From: Catellatospora bangladeshensis
GTDB lineage: Bacteria; Actinomycetota; Actinomycetes; Mycobacteriales; Micromonosporaceae
NCBI RefSeq assembly: GCF_016862575.1
Contig: NZ_BONF01000015.1
Span: 1 to 64,000 of the forward strand
Direction: 5' to 3'
Length of the DNA stretch: 64,000 bases
In this document: positions 8,612-16,780 of the stretch, piece by piece
Position numbering within the stretch: the first letter of the stretch is position 1
How the letters are laid out: every line of letters starts with the position of its first letter
Made by a program: the position numbers and the translations under genes
Notes under the pieces: model-generated
What the model was told of the DNA's origin: nothing
Databases searched by the model: none
What the model saw: only the letters and a program-made list of their open reading frames with translations

Positions 8612-9100
8612 GTGGACACCATGCGCGTGGGAGTCTTCGAGGAGACCGACCGGCCGGCGCTGTGCCGGATGCTGGCGGACTCAGAGGACTTTCCGCAGCA
8701 CCTGCTGTACCTCTACCGGCGCGCGGGAAGTCACCACACGACGCTCGTCGCCCGCCGTGGCGAGCAGATCGACGGGATGCTGGGCGGATCGTTCGATGCG
8801 GACCTTGCGGTGACCGGCGTCTTCGACGTGTTCGAGCTTCCACCCGCACCTCACGCCTTTCTCGACAGGATTCATGTACGCGAGGCCGCGCGGGGCCGGG
8901 GCGTCGGGCGGGCGCTGATCGAGGCGTTCGCGTTCGAGGCCATGGAACGCGAGTGCACCTTCATCGGCGGGTCGATCGACCTATCGCCAGGGCTCACGGC
9001 GAGGAAGGTCTTCTTCGAAGGGCTCGGGTTCAGCATTCGCGAGCATGGCAACATCGGCGCCGACCCGACCGGTGTACTCGCGGCGATCATGAACAGCTGA
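8612..9100 (+). CDS. GNAT family N-acetyltransferase
   Basis: A 162-residue acetyl-CoA-dependent acyltransferase. The acetyl-CoA loop is visible in FLDRIHVREAARGRGVGRALIEAF (motif A, RGRGVG), followed by the helix with SPGLTARKVFFEGLGF (motif B, the usual 'FYeklGF' site). GTG at 8612 is preceded at six bases by AGGAGG, a strong ribosome site, which decides the start over the ATG nine bases later. The acceptor is unknown; there is no operon partner. Confidence 0.87.
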   Translation: MDTMRVGVFEETDRPALCRMLADSEDFPQHLLYLYRRAGSHHTTLVARRGEQIDGMLGGSFDADLAVTGVFDVFELPPAPHAFLDRIHVREAARGRGVGRALIEAFAFEAMERECTFIGGSIDLSPGLTARKVFFEGLGFSIREHGNIGADPTGVLAAIMNS

Positions 9101-9215
9101 GCCCCGCGCCCGGAGATCGACGGGCGTCTTGACAACCGCGGAAGGGTTCCCCGATCCTCGAGAGAGCGCTCCCTCGAAGATCGTCGGAGTACGGCCCACG
9201 CGCGCGGCAGGATTT

Positions 9216-10397
9216 ATGACAACGACAGCTGTACACCTCGACCGTGTGGTCGCGCGGGCCGCTGTGGCGCGGGCGGTCCTGCTCGGACGGGCGGCGGCCA
9301 CCCTCGCCGTCGCGGGCGGCGTGCTGCGCCTGCGCGAACGGCCCGCACCGCTGGTCACCGTGCTGCTGATCATCGCGCTGACTGCGGCCGTCGCGCTCGT
9401 GGCGCTGGCCCGCGACCCCCACATCGTCGCCCGTCCCGTGCCGGTGCTGACGGCCGACGCCGCGCTCGTCGCCGCCGTGCTCGGCATCGGCGGCGCCGAC
9501 GTCGCCTTCTTCTGCTGTGCCGCCGGAGCGAGCGCGCTGGCCGGAGTGCTCGCCGGGTTCTGGGCGCTGCTGCCGGCCGCCTGCTACACCGGGCTCGGCT
9601 ACCTGGTGGCCGGGCACGTGCTCGGCGCGGCCCCGGACACCGCGCACCTGGCCGGGTTCGTGCTGGCCTTCCCGATCGCCAACGTGCTGGCCGCCGTCGG
9701 CGCCGCGGTGGCCACCGCCGCGCTGGCCGCCCACGTCGAGCTGTCGGTCCGGCTGGTGGCGTCGGCGCAGCGTACGGCCGCGGCGGCGGAACGGTCCCGG
9801 CTCGCCCGCGAGCTGCACGACTCGGTCACCAAGACGCTGCGCGGGGTGTCGTTCGCGGCGCTGGCGCTGCCGACGTCGCTGCGGCGGCAGCCCGCGCTGG
9901 CCGAGCAGCTGGCGGCGACGGTGTCGGCCGGGGCCACCGCGGCGGTGCGCCAGGCGCAGGAGGTCCTGGAAGGGCTCCGCCTCGACGACCCGGACCACGA
10001 GCTCGGCGTGACGGTGGACAGGATCTGCCGCAGGTGGTCCGACGGTGCCGGCGTCCCGGTGCGCAGCACGGTCACCACCGGGGACCTGCCGGTGGACGTG
10101 CGCTACGAGCTGGTGCGGATCCTGCACGAGTCGCTGGAGAACGTCGCCCGGCACGCCGGGGCGGGTTTCGTGACGGTGGAGCTGGCGTACGCCGACGGCG
10201 GTGTCCGGCTGCGGGTCACCGACGACGGAGCCGGGTTCCGCGTGCCGGACGAGTGGAGCGGCTGCTTCGGCCTGATCGGGATGGCGGAGCGGGCCGCCGC
10301 GATCCGCGGCACGCTGCGCGTGGTGTCCGCACCGGGCGCGGGCACGACCGTCGTCGCGGACATCGCGCTGCACCTCCCCGCGGGAGCACCGGCATGA
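9216..10397 (+). CDS. NarL-type sensor histidine kinase
   Basis: A 393-residue membrane kinase of the HisKA_3 type. About five or six membrane segments fill residues 20-175 with no sizeable extracellular loop, so it probably senses the membrane or an intramembrane signal. The phospho-acceptor box is SRLARELHDSVTKTL (His201). The ATP-binding domain shows the N box ILHESLENVARHA, the G1 box DDGAGF and the G2 region GLIGMAERAAAIRG. The ATG at 9216 is favoured (CAGGA just upstream); the TTG at 9129 also opens the frame but is itself part of a TTGACA that looks more like a promoter -35. Its stop overlaps the regulator start (ATGA), giving a coupled two-component pair. Confidence 0.9.
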   Translation: MTTTAVHLDRVVARAAVARAVLLGRAAATLAVAGGVLRLRERPAPLVTVLLIIALTAAVALVALARDPHIVARPVPVLTADAALVAAVLGIGGADVAFFCCAAGASALAGVLAGFWALLPAACYTGLGYLVAGHVLGAAPDTAHLAGFVLAFPIANVLAAVGAAVATAALAAHVELSVRLVASAQRTAAAAERSRLARELHDSVTKTLRGVSFAALALPTSLRRQPALAEQLAATVSAGATAAVRQAQEVLEGLRLDDPDHELGVTVDRICRRWSDGAGVPVRSTVTTGDLPVDVRYELVRILHESLENVARHAGAGFVTVELAYADGGVRLRVTDDGAGFRVPDEWSGCFGLIGMAERAAAIRGTLRVVSAPGAGTTVVADIALHLPAGAPA

Positions 10398-11053
10398 TCT
10401 CGGTGATGGTCGTGGACGACAATCCCATCGTCCGCGCGGCCCTGTCCGGCAGTCTCGCGCTCTGCCCGCAGGTGCGCGTGTCGGCCCAGGCCGCCGACGG
10501 GCGCGAAGCCGTCAGCCTGGCCCGGCGGGACCGGCCCATGGTCACTCTGCTCGACCACCGTATGCCGGTGGCCGACGGGCTGTCGGTGCTCGGGCAGCTG
10601 GTCGCCCACACCCGCGTGCTGGTGCTCACCAGCGACGCGAGCCCACAGCTCATCGGGCAGATGCTGCGCGGCGGCGCACGCGGCTACCTGGTCCACGGCG
10701 CGTTCGATCCGGCGGAGCTGCACCGCGCGGTGCTGGCCGTCGTGGCCGGGCAGGGCTGGCTGTCACCGGCGGCGGCCGCGGTCGCCACCGCGACCCTGCG
10801 CGAGCAGGCCGATCAGGAGCGGGCCCGCCGCGACCTCGCCGAGCGGCGGCGGCTCGCGAAGTCCCGCTACGGGCTGACCCGGCGCGAGCAGGAGGTGCTG
10901 TCGCAGCTCGCGCAGGGCCTGTCGAACGCGGCCATCGCCCACCGGCTGATGCTGGCCGAGAAGACCGTCAAGAACCACCTGCAGCACATCTTCGCCAAGC
11001 TGGGCGTGGCCAGCCGCACCGAGGCGGTCGTCGTGTGGACCGGGCAGCGGTAG
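10394..11053 (+). CDS. NarL/LuxR-family response regulator
   Basis: A 219-residue regulator. Receiver domain: acidic pair Asp8-Asp9 (VVDDNPIVR) and phospho-acceptor Asp54 (LLDHRMPVADG). The usual beta-5 Lys (K in GYLLK) is replaced by His in RGYLVHGAF, so the phosphorylation switch may be altered. The C-terminal LuxR helix-turn-helix is intact: LTRREQEVLSQLAQGLSN then EKTVKNHLQHIF and KLGVASRTEAV. Start overlaps the kinase stop; the downstream secreted protein begins five bases later, so all three are probably one operon. Confidence 0.92.
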   Translation: MISVMVVDDNPIVRAALSGSLALCPQVRVSAQAADGREAVSLARRDRPMVTLLDHRMPVADGLSVLGQLVAHTRVLVLTSDASPQLIGQMLRGGARGYLVHGAFDPAELHRAVLAVVAGQGWLSPAAAAVATATLREQADQERARRDLAERRRLAKSRYGLTRREQEVLSQLAQGLSNAAIAHRLMLAEKTVKNHLQHIFAKLGVASRTEAVVVWTGQR

Positions 11054-11057
11054 CGGC

Positions 11058-11708
11058 GTGTCCGTCCTGTCCACCCGGGTGCTGGGCTGGGCCGCCCTGG
11101 TGCTGGCCGTCACGGCGACGATCGCCGTCGTACCGCCGCTGATCATGCCCGGCCCGGGAGCGGAGCGCCCCCCGTCGGCCGGAGGTCCGCCCGGGTCGCC
11201 GACCGCGCAACCGTCATCCGCGCCGACCGCTCCGTCTACCCCCGCGCCGCCGCGGAACTCACCGGCGTCGGCGCGGCCGGACCGCCCGGATGCGGCCCTC
11301 CCGCCGGTGAGGACGACCGCGCCCGCGGCGTTCAGGCCGATCACCGTGCATGCCGCCGACCCGGCCAACCTACGGGTGGGTGCTCGCATCATCGAATGTC
11401 CCACCTGTGTGGACGGCAGCCGGGTCGGCTACATCGGCGGCCCGAACACCCTCGCGGTGCGCATCACGGGTGTACCGCGGGCCGGTGAGTGGACGCTGAC
11501 CGTCGTCTACGAGACCGAGCAGCCGCGTACCCTCAAACTCGCCGTCGACGGCGGCCCGGTCCGCGAGCTGCACCTCGCGGGAGCCCGGAGCTGGCTGATC
11601 CCGGTGCGGGTGTCGGTGCGGCTGCGGCTGCCGAAGGGCGCCTGCTGGATCAGGTTCTTCAACGACACCGGCTCAGCCCCTGACATCAACACCGTCACCG
11701 TCGGCTGA
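11058..11708 (+). CDS. Membrane-anchored or secreted protein with CBM-like domain
   Basis: A 216-residue exported protein. The hydrophobic N-terminus (VLGWAALVLAVTATIAVV) is followed by about 60 residues rich in Pro, Ala, Thr and Ser, a spacer, and a C-terminal beta-sandwich of about 115 residues starting ITVHAADPANLRVGAR. That domain has a two-Cys element (ECPTC) and strands resembling a CBM6/CBM35-like carbohydrate-binding fold (NTLAVRITGVPRAGEW; INTVTVG at the end). It begins five bases after the response regulator, so it may be an accessory or output of that two-component system at the cell surface. Function is inference. Confidence 0.7.
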   Translation: MSVLSTRVLGWAALVLAVTATIAVVPPLIMPGPGAERPPSAGGPPGSPTAQPSSAPTAPSTPAPPRNSPASARPDRPDAALPPVRTTAPAAFRPITVHAADPANLRVGARIIECPTCVDGSRVGYIGGPNTLAVRITGVPRAGEWTLTVVYETEQPRTLKLAVDGGPVRELHLAGARSWLIPVRVSVRLRLPKGACWIRFFNDTGSAPDINTVTVG

Positions 11709-11743
11709 CCCGGGCGGGCGCCTCGCACGCCGCCCGCCCGGGT
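11708..11743. terminator. Bidirectional terminator
   Basis: A perfect 12-bp stem (ACCCGGGCGGGC with its inverse) closes a 12-base loop between the convergent CBM-like and DUF1996 genes, beginning at the last base of the former's stop codon. Confidence 0.8.
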
Positions 11744-11749
11744 GGCCGG

Positions 11750-13141
11750 TCAGAACTGCCCGGCGCTGTTGCACTTGGCGGACTGGACGATGCAGTTCTT
11801 CACCCGGTGTCCCTGCGCGTCGTTGTCCCAGACGTTGACGAAGTCGCCGTGCATGGACGACGCCATGCCCGACGCCAGCGTGAACCCGTCGGCGCTGCCC
11901 ACGGCCGGGTAGGCGATGACGAACGACACCGACGGGATGGCCACCGGGAACGCGCTCGGACACGTTCCGTTCGGGGTGTATGCCACGTGCGACTTGTGGT
12001 CGGGGCTGTCCAGGTGCACGCCGTCCCAGCAGTCGGGGAAGACGAGCTGGTACATCAGCGTGCCGCCCGGCGAGCAGACCGGCCAGTTGCCGTCGGCGCT
12101 GCGGCCGATCTCGCCGCCGGTGGTCCCGCCGACGCAGTAGAACTGGTTGACCGCGCCGGCAGGTGTCGGGACCTGGCGCCCGGCACTGCCCGCGATCATC
12201 TTGAAGCCCAGCGGGAACGGCACGGTCCGGCTCGGGTCGGCCAGCCGCGAGCCGTAATACACCACGACCCCCTTCGGCTCGACCACGGCGCCGCGCTCGT
12301 ACAGGGTCGGCACCCAGTACGCCGACAGGTCGGCCGGGGCCGGGGTGCACGTCGTGGTGGCGTTGGCGCGCAGGGTGGCCAGTGTGGACGCGGCGTTGGT
12401 GCTGCGGTTGCCGAAGAAGCTGTGCATATGGGAGGCGCCCGGCAGCCCCGGGAACACGATGGGGTCGTCCCGGAAGGAGTGGCTGTAGGTGCAGGTCGCG
12501 TTGAACTCCGGGACCCGCACGGCGTTGGCCGGCGCCGGTGCCATGGCCATCGCCCGGAAGGCGGCGAGCTGCGCGTTCCACGCCACCGGATCGACGTCGA
12601 CCCAGCCGGTGCCGGAGCCGGTGCCGCCGGAGCCGAACGACAGCCAGTTGAGGTTGACGAAGTCGGCGCCGCTGCCGGTGTTGGCCATGACCGCGTACAC
12701 CGTCTGGGCGCCCGCCGGGTGGCTGGTGAGGTTCACCGTCTGGGTGACCCACGCCTGCCAGCCGCCGGTCGCGGTGATGGTGAACCGGGCCAGCACCGGC
12801 CCGGTCAGCGACGCCGTACGCAGCTCGATCGTGCCCTGCCCGCCGACGGCGGAGGCGACCCGCGCGGAGACGGCCATCGTGCCCGAGGCGCCCAGGTCCA
12901 CGCCGTCGTAGCGCAGCCAGTCCCCGCGGGCCAGGTAGCCCACGGCGGAACCCCCGCCGGTGTCGACGGTCGGCTCGACGACGGCACCGGACTGCGCCGC
13001 GTACGCCTCGGCCTGCACCACCAGTTCGGCGGCGGCGCCCGCCGACGGCGTCAGCGCGACCACGGCCATCGCGAGCACCATCGCCGCGGCACCGCCGCCC
13101 AGCGGGAGCAGCCGCCGCCGTCTCATCCAGCCCCTTGTCAT
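11750..13141 (-). CDS. Secreted DUF1996 protein with N-terminal CBM6-like domain
   Basis: A 463-residue extracellular protein. Signal peptide with MRRRRLLPLGGG and a hydrophobic core; a CBM6-like domain at about 40-168 (AEAYAAQSGAVVEPTVDTGG, GDWLRYDGVDLG, VYAVMANTGSG); and a DUF1996 domain at about 200-455, recognised by GASHMHSFFGN, FPDCWDGVHLDSPDHKSH and the closing CIVQSAKCNSAGQF. DUF1996 proteins are abundant in actinomycetes and fungi, and act outside the cell, but their chemistry is unknown. The ATG at 13141 has AGGAGG six bases upstream. With the GH2, GH18 and GH26 genes it suggests polysaccharide-rich habitats. Confidence 0.88.
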   Translation of the reverse strand: MTRGWMRRRRLLPLGGGAAAMVLAMAVVALTPSAGAAAELVVQAEAYAAQSGAVVEPTVDTGGGSAVGYLARGDWLRYDGVDLGASGTMAVSARVASAVGGQGTIELRTASLTGPVLARFTITATGGWQAWVTQTVNLTSHPAGAQTVYAVMANTGSGADFVNLNWLSFGSGGTGSGTGWVDVDPVAWNAQLAAFRAMAMAPAPANAVRVPEFNATCTYSHSFRDDPIVFPGLPGASHMHSFFGNRSTNAASTLATLRANATTTCTPAPADLSAYWVPTLYERGAVVEPKGVVVYYGSRLADPSRTVPFPLGFKMIAGSAGRQVPTPAGAVNQFYCVGGTTGGEIGRSADGNWPVCSPGGTLMYQLVFPDCWDGVHLDSPDHKSHVAYTPNGTCPSAFPVAIPSVSFVIAYPAVGSADGFTLASGMASSMHGDFVNVWDNDAQGHRVKNCIVQSAKCNSAGQF

Positions 13142-13455
13142 GCGTGACCTCCTGCCGTCGATGACGAACGATTCGTTTCAACGTAGTTACGGAGCCGGGT
13201 CTGTTCCTGAGGCGAAAGCCTCATGGACCGCCGGTTTCAAGGCCCACATGCCGGCAGGCGGGCGTACGGCCGTACGCAAACCGGTGGACCGGGGCCGCCG
13301 CGCGCCGCTAGCCTGCTGCCCAGCCAGACCGTCGAGCCAAGGACCGGCCGTTGTACTCCCGTTGAGAACCACCGAGCGCTGAACCTGTCGCGCGTCGCGC
13401 CTGTGCGCCGCGCACCTTCCTGCTGCGGACTTCTCACTGAAACGGGTGTACCTCC
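13142..13455. other. Intergenic region with short palindrome
   Basis: A 314-bp stretch upstream of the DUF1996 gene. It holds the 11-bp palindrome AACGATTCGTT (13167-13177), 26 bases before that gene's start, a possible operator, and nothing else I can assign. Confidence 0.35.
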
Positions 13456-13809
13456 ATGCTCGACAACCGGGCAGCCGTGCCCATCTGCCTGCCGCTCGCC
13501 CTTCGCCGCCACCCCTGCGCAGCCGAGCGCAGGCCGGCCGGCGTCATCTTCCGCGTCGACATCGACCACGAGCTGCGCGACGCCTGGCTCCTCGCGCTGT
13601 GCACCGCCCGTGCGGACACGGCGGAGCCCACGGTCGTGGAGCGGATGACGGTGCGGCTGCGCACGACGCGAGGTGTCGGACCGGACACCTGGCGGCGTCG
13701 GTCCGACAGCCGAGCTGCTCGCGGGTCAGGTCGTGCGATGCCGCACTCGCCTCGCCTCGAACTGGCGCGACGCCTGACCCGCCGCCACCGGCGGATCGGA
13801 CCACTGTGA
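13456..13809 (+). CDS. Hypothetical protein, doubtful
   Basis: An open frame of 117 codons. The first 75 or so have the G/C third bases of real genes (for example VIFRVDIDHELRDAWLLAL), while the end (RRHRRIGPL) is basic and poorly biased, so a real short gene may have a disturbed 3' end. No Shine-Dalgarno precedes the ATG and I recognise no family. Confidence 0.3.
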   Translation: MLDNRAAVPICLPLALRRHPCAAERRPAGVIFRVDIDHELRDAWLLALCTARADTAEPTVVERMTVRLRTTRGVGPDTWRRRSDSRAARGSGRAMPHSPRLELARRLTRRHRRIGPL

Positions 13810-13866
13810 CGCCGGGCGCAGGTGATCTGATCTGATGGTCTACGGAGGCGGGAGGAGGGCGCTCAC

Positions 13867-13896
13867 ATGACCGGCAGCTCACGCCGCGCGCCGTGA
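13867..13896 (+). CDS. Nine-residue leader ORF coupled to the methyltransferase
   Basis: ATG at 13867 follows a strong GGAGG-type ribosome site (GGCGGGAGGAGGGC) and encodes MTGSSRRAP; its TGA (13894-13896) overlaps the GTG start of the next gene in a GTGA arrangement. That next gene has no ribosome site of its own, so ribosomes probably reach it by termination-reinitiation. Alternatively the minigene is the true N-terminus separated by a frameshift. Confidence 0.45.
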   Translation: MTGSSRRAP

Positions 13897-14387
13897 CCCG
13901 GCACCGGTTCCACGGTGACGAGACCCGTTTCGACGTGCTCGCCGAGTTCATCACGGCACGGTTCCCGCAGGCCCGGTATGTCGCCGACGTGGCCGGCGGG
14001 CAGGGCATGCTGACCCGGCTGCTGCGTAAGCGGTTCGGTCTGGAGGCCGAGGTCGTCGACCCCCGCGGCTGGACGCTCAAGGGCGTGCCGGCCCGGGCGG
14101 AGCCGTACCTGGCGACGCTGGCCGACTACTACGACCTGATCGTCGGCCTGCACCCGGACGAGGCGCTGCGCGAGGTGGTGGACTCGGCCCGGGTGCGTCC
14201 CGTGCTGGTCGTGCCCTGCTGCAACTTCTGGGACAGGGACCGCAAGCTGGGTCGCGACGAGCTGCTTACCGCGATCACCGCCCATCACCGCGCCCTCGGC
14301 GGCCGGGCCGAGCAGGTCGAGCTGGCGTTCCGCGGCCCGAAGAACCACGCCCTGGTCCTGCTGCCGCCGCCGGAGCACCACGGCTGA
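13893..14387 (+). CDS. Small SAM-dependent methyltransferase-like protein
   Basis: A 164-residue class I methyltransferase-like fold. The glycine motif is YVADVAGGQGMLTRLL (motif I), the acidic end of strand 2 is EVVDPRGW, and DLIVGLHPDEALREV with PVLVVPCCNFW follow where motifs IV and V are expected. The protein is short, with no substrate-binding extension, and VPCCNFW resembles a family of methyltransferases said to act on small molecules or RNA. The GTG start overlaps the stop of a nine-residue leader ORF. Convergent with the kinase gene downstream. Confidence 0.65.
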   Translation: MTRHRFHGDETRFDVLAEFITARFPQARYVADVAGGQGMLTRLLRKRFGLEAEVVDPRGWTLKGVPARAEPYLATLADYYDLIVGLHPDEALREVVDSARVRPVLVVPCCNFWDRDRKLGRDELLTAITAHHRALGGRAEQVELAFRGPKNHALVLLPPPEHHG

Positions 14388-14444
14388 CGCCGCCCGTCAG
14401 ACCGACCGGGCTGCCCTGCGCCGCCAGGACCGGGTCCGCGCCGG

Positions 14445-15875
14445 TCAGCCTGCCGTCTGGAACACCGACCCGGTGGTCTCGCCGCCTTCGCTGCGGGCGG
14501 CCAGGCAGTACAGCAGCCAGGCGTCCTCGCCGACCTGGATCGGCCAGGCCTCGCGCCGCCAGCCTTCGGTCGTGGCACCGGCCCGGGTTCGCCGCGCCAT
14601 GGTCTGCGCGGAGCAGAGGGCGGCGACCTCGTCCCGCTCCATGAGTTTGCTGTGGTCGGAGAACTGAGCCCCGGCCGGCAGCACCCCCACGACGAATGTC
14701 TCCCAATTGTGCAGCTCATCGCAGGCGAGCCGCCTCGGCCGCTGCGCCGCGCCGCTCGACATGGTCAGGCCGGCCCAGCACTCGGGTGTGGGCGGGCAGG
14801 CGGCCGCGCCGCACACCACGAATCCGGCGGGCACCTTCGCCCCGGTGGTGGTCCCATCCGGGGCCGTCCACCCGGGAGACGAGTTCCAGCGCCACACCGC
14901 CCATCCGGCCAGCCCGCCGCCCGCGAGCACGACGAGCGCGATGGCGGCCGCGACGACCACCGGGATCCGGCGGCGCGCGGGCGTCCCGCCGCCTCCACTG
15001 GCCGGACCGGTGACCTCACTCGCGTGTGGACTCCGGGCCGGGGCCTGCCTTTCGGGCGAGGCACCGCCCAGCACGCCGAGGGCGGCCTCGGCCAGTGCGG
15101 CGGCCGACGGCCAGCGCTGCTCGGGATCGACCGCGAGCGCCCGCTCGACCATTACGGCCACCGGCGCGGGAATGTCGGCGCCGAGCGGTGGCGGCGGCTG
15201 GTTCACCCGCTGCATGGCGACCGCGAACGGGTTGTCGCCGCTGAACGGGCGGTGTCCCGCCAGGCACTCGTACGCCACGACGCCCAGCGCGTAGATGTCG
15301 CTGCGCGGACCGGCGGGCCGGCCGAGCACCTGTTCGGGAGCAAGGTAGGACGGTGTGCCCAGGATGCCGCCCGGCGTGGTCAGCGAGGTGTGCTCCTGCG
15401 CTCGGGCGATGCCGAAGTCCGTCAGCACGATGGTGCCGTCGGGGCGTACCAGCAGGTTGCCGGGTTTGACATCGCGATGCACGATGCCGCGCTCGTGCAC
15501 GGCGTGCAGCGCCTCGGCGGTCTGCGCGACCACGGCAAGGGTGGACTCGACGGTCAGCCGGCCGTGGCGGGCGAGCGTCTGCGACAGCGACTCGCCCTCG
15601 ACGTGCTCCATCACCAGGTATGCGCTGCCGGTGTCGCCGTGGTAGTCGTGGATGGTGACCACGTTGCGGTGGCGTACCCCGGCCATCGCGCGCGCCTCGG
15701 CGAGGAACCGGCGGACGAACCCGGGATCGTCGAGCAGCGCGGGCAGCACCGTCTTCACCGCGACGACGCGGCCGAGCACCGTGTCGGTCGCCCGCCAGAC
15801 CTCCCCCATGCCGCCTGCGCCGATCCGCTCGTCCAGGCGGTAACGGCCGCCGAGCAGCGCTCCTGGGCTGTGCAT
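14445..15875 (-). CDS. Membrane Ser/Thr protein kinase (PknB/Hanks type)
   Basis: A 476-residue receptor-like kinase. Cytoplasmic kinase domain at 1-270: glycine loop IGAGGMGEVW, ATP-anchoring Lys41 (VAVKTVLP), catalytic HRDVKPGN (Asp135) and DFG (153-155), then GTPSYLAPEQ. A basic/proline juxtamembrane stretch leads to one membrane helix (VVVAAAIALVVLAGG), and an outer domain of about 150 residues with several cysteines (CGAAACPPTPEC, ACDELHNWETF, plus later Cys) resembling a septum-formation/DUF4190-type sensor module. The ATG at 15875 starts MHSPGALLGGRYRL, directly before the kinase fold; longer frames add unbiased sequence. The FHA domain encoded at 24.9 kb is a possible reader of such phosphorylation, though not genetically linked. 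Confidence 0.92.
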   Translation of the reverse strand: MHSPGALLGGRYRLDERIGAGGMGEVWRATDTVLGRVVAVKTVLPALLDDPGFVRRFLAEARAMAGVRHRNVVTIHDYHGDTGSAYLVMEHVEGESLSQTLARHGRLTVESTLAVVAQTAEALHAVHERGIVHRDVKPGNLLVRPDGTIVLTDFGIARAQEHTSLTTPGGILGTPSYLAPEQVLGRPAGPRSDIYALGVVAYECLAGHRPFSGDNPFAVAMQRVNQPPPPLGADIPAPVAVMVERALAVDPEQRWPSAAALAEAALGVLGGASPERQAPARSPHASEVTGPASGGGGTPARRRIPVVVAAAIALVVLAGGGLAGWAVWRWNSSPGWTAPDGTTTGAKVPAGFVVCGAAACPPTPECWAGLTMSSGAAQRPRRLACDELHNWETFVVGVLPAGAQFSDHSKLMERDEVAALCSAQTMARRTRAGATTEGWRREAWPIQVGEDAWLLYCLAARSEGGETTGSVFQTAG

Positions 15876-16008
15876 GACGTGTCTCGCTCCTCGCTGTGAT
15901 CGGGTGGCCCGCCGACGATAGCGTCGTGCCCCGACACCCCGGCCCCGTGATCGCATACTGAGAAGGGCCAGGCGCCCGACCGCAGTCAGGCAGACGGCAG
16001 CAGGCTGG

Positions 16009-16548
16009 TCAACGTAGGTCAGCCAGGGCACGGCCGGCGAGTTCGACGGCCAGCGCACGCAGGTCGCCGCGGCGCAGGTCCCTGCCGGCGATGCCGAGGT
16101 TGACGACCAGCAGGTCCTGGTCGACGGCGACCAGCAGCCGCGCGCCGTGCTCGAACCACTTGGCGCGCATCCCCGAGATCCGCAGCTCCTCGGCGCCGGT
16201 GCCGGAGTCTAGGCTGCCGGCCGTGCCGAGCTGGTACTGCACGTAGATCGCCGGCGACGCGGCGTCGGTGCCCTGGTGGTAGGCGCAGATGATGAGGCCT
16301 TTGCCGGGCTCGGCGCGGTGGAACGGGATGTCGGTTCCGGCCGCGTCCGCCACTTCGGCAGGGCTCAGCAGCGTGCACAGGTCCGGCAGCCCGGCAGCGG
16401 CACGAGACGGCCCGGGCGAGCCGGGGGCAGCCGGTGCGGGCGGGTCCGCCGCGGGCCCCGCCGCGGGCGACCCGCACGCCGCCACGGTGAGCGTGCCGAG
16501 CAGGGCGAGCACGGCGAACGTGCGGGACGGGCGCAGAACGTGAGTCAT
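16009..16548 (-). CDS. DUF3558-like lipoprotein
   Basis: A 179-residue lipoprotein: basic N-terminus, hydrophobic core and lipobox TVAAC (Cys about 25), then a Pro/Ala linker and a globular domain starting LPDLCTLLSPAEVADAAGTD, the characteristic opening of actinobacterial DUF3558 lipoproteins; a second Cys in IICAYHQ probably pairs with the first. Function is unknown for the family, but it is cell-envelope-bound. The ATG at 16548 is chosen as a compact signal peptide; a GTG 27 bases upstream is also open. Upstream of the kinase on the same strand, 133 bp apart. Confidence 0.75.
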   Translation of the reverse strand: MTHVLRPSRTFAVLALLGTLTVAACGSPAAGPAADPPAPAAPGSPGPSRAAAGLPDLCTLLSPAEVADAAGTDIPFHRAEPGKGLIICAYHQGTDAASPAIYVQYQLGTAGSLDSGTGAEELRISGMRAKWFEHGARLLVAVDQDLLVVNLGIAGRDLRRGDLRALAVELAGRALADLR

Positions 16549-16780
16549 GCGAACATGACAGAAGACGATCTTCACCGCGGCAACGGGAAGTCAATTACCG
16601 GACAGCCGCCGTATCCGTTGCCGCCGTGCGGGATCGTGCACGGCTGCGAGGTGCGGCTCGGCATCCGCCGGCATGGACGGCCGGCATTACTGTTCTCGGC
16701 ACGTGGACGGGGGCTCACGCGGCTCGCCGTCGGAAGGTCTGCGCCGCGCACTGCGGCAGCCGTGCATGTGGAGCAGCCGA

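Noticed and set aside
9129-9215. TTG start 29 codons upstream for the histidine kinase
   Set aside because: The TTG is within a TTGACA -35-like word and the added residues do not look like a kinase N-terminus.
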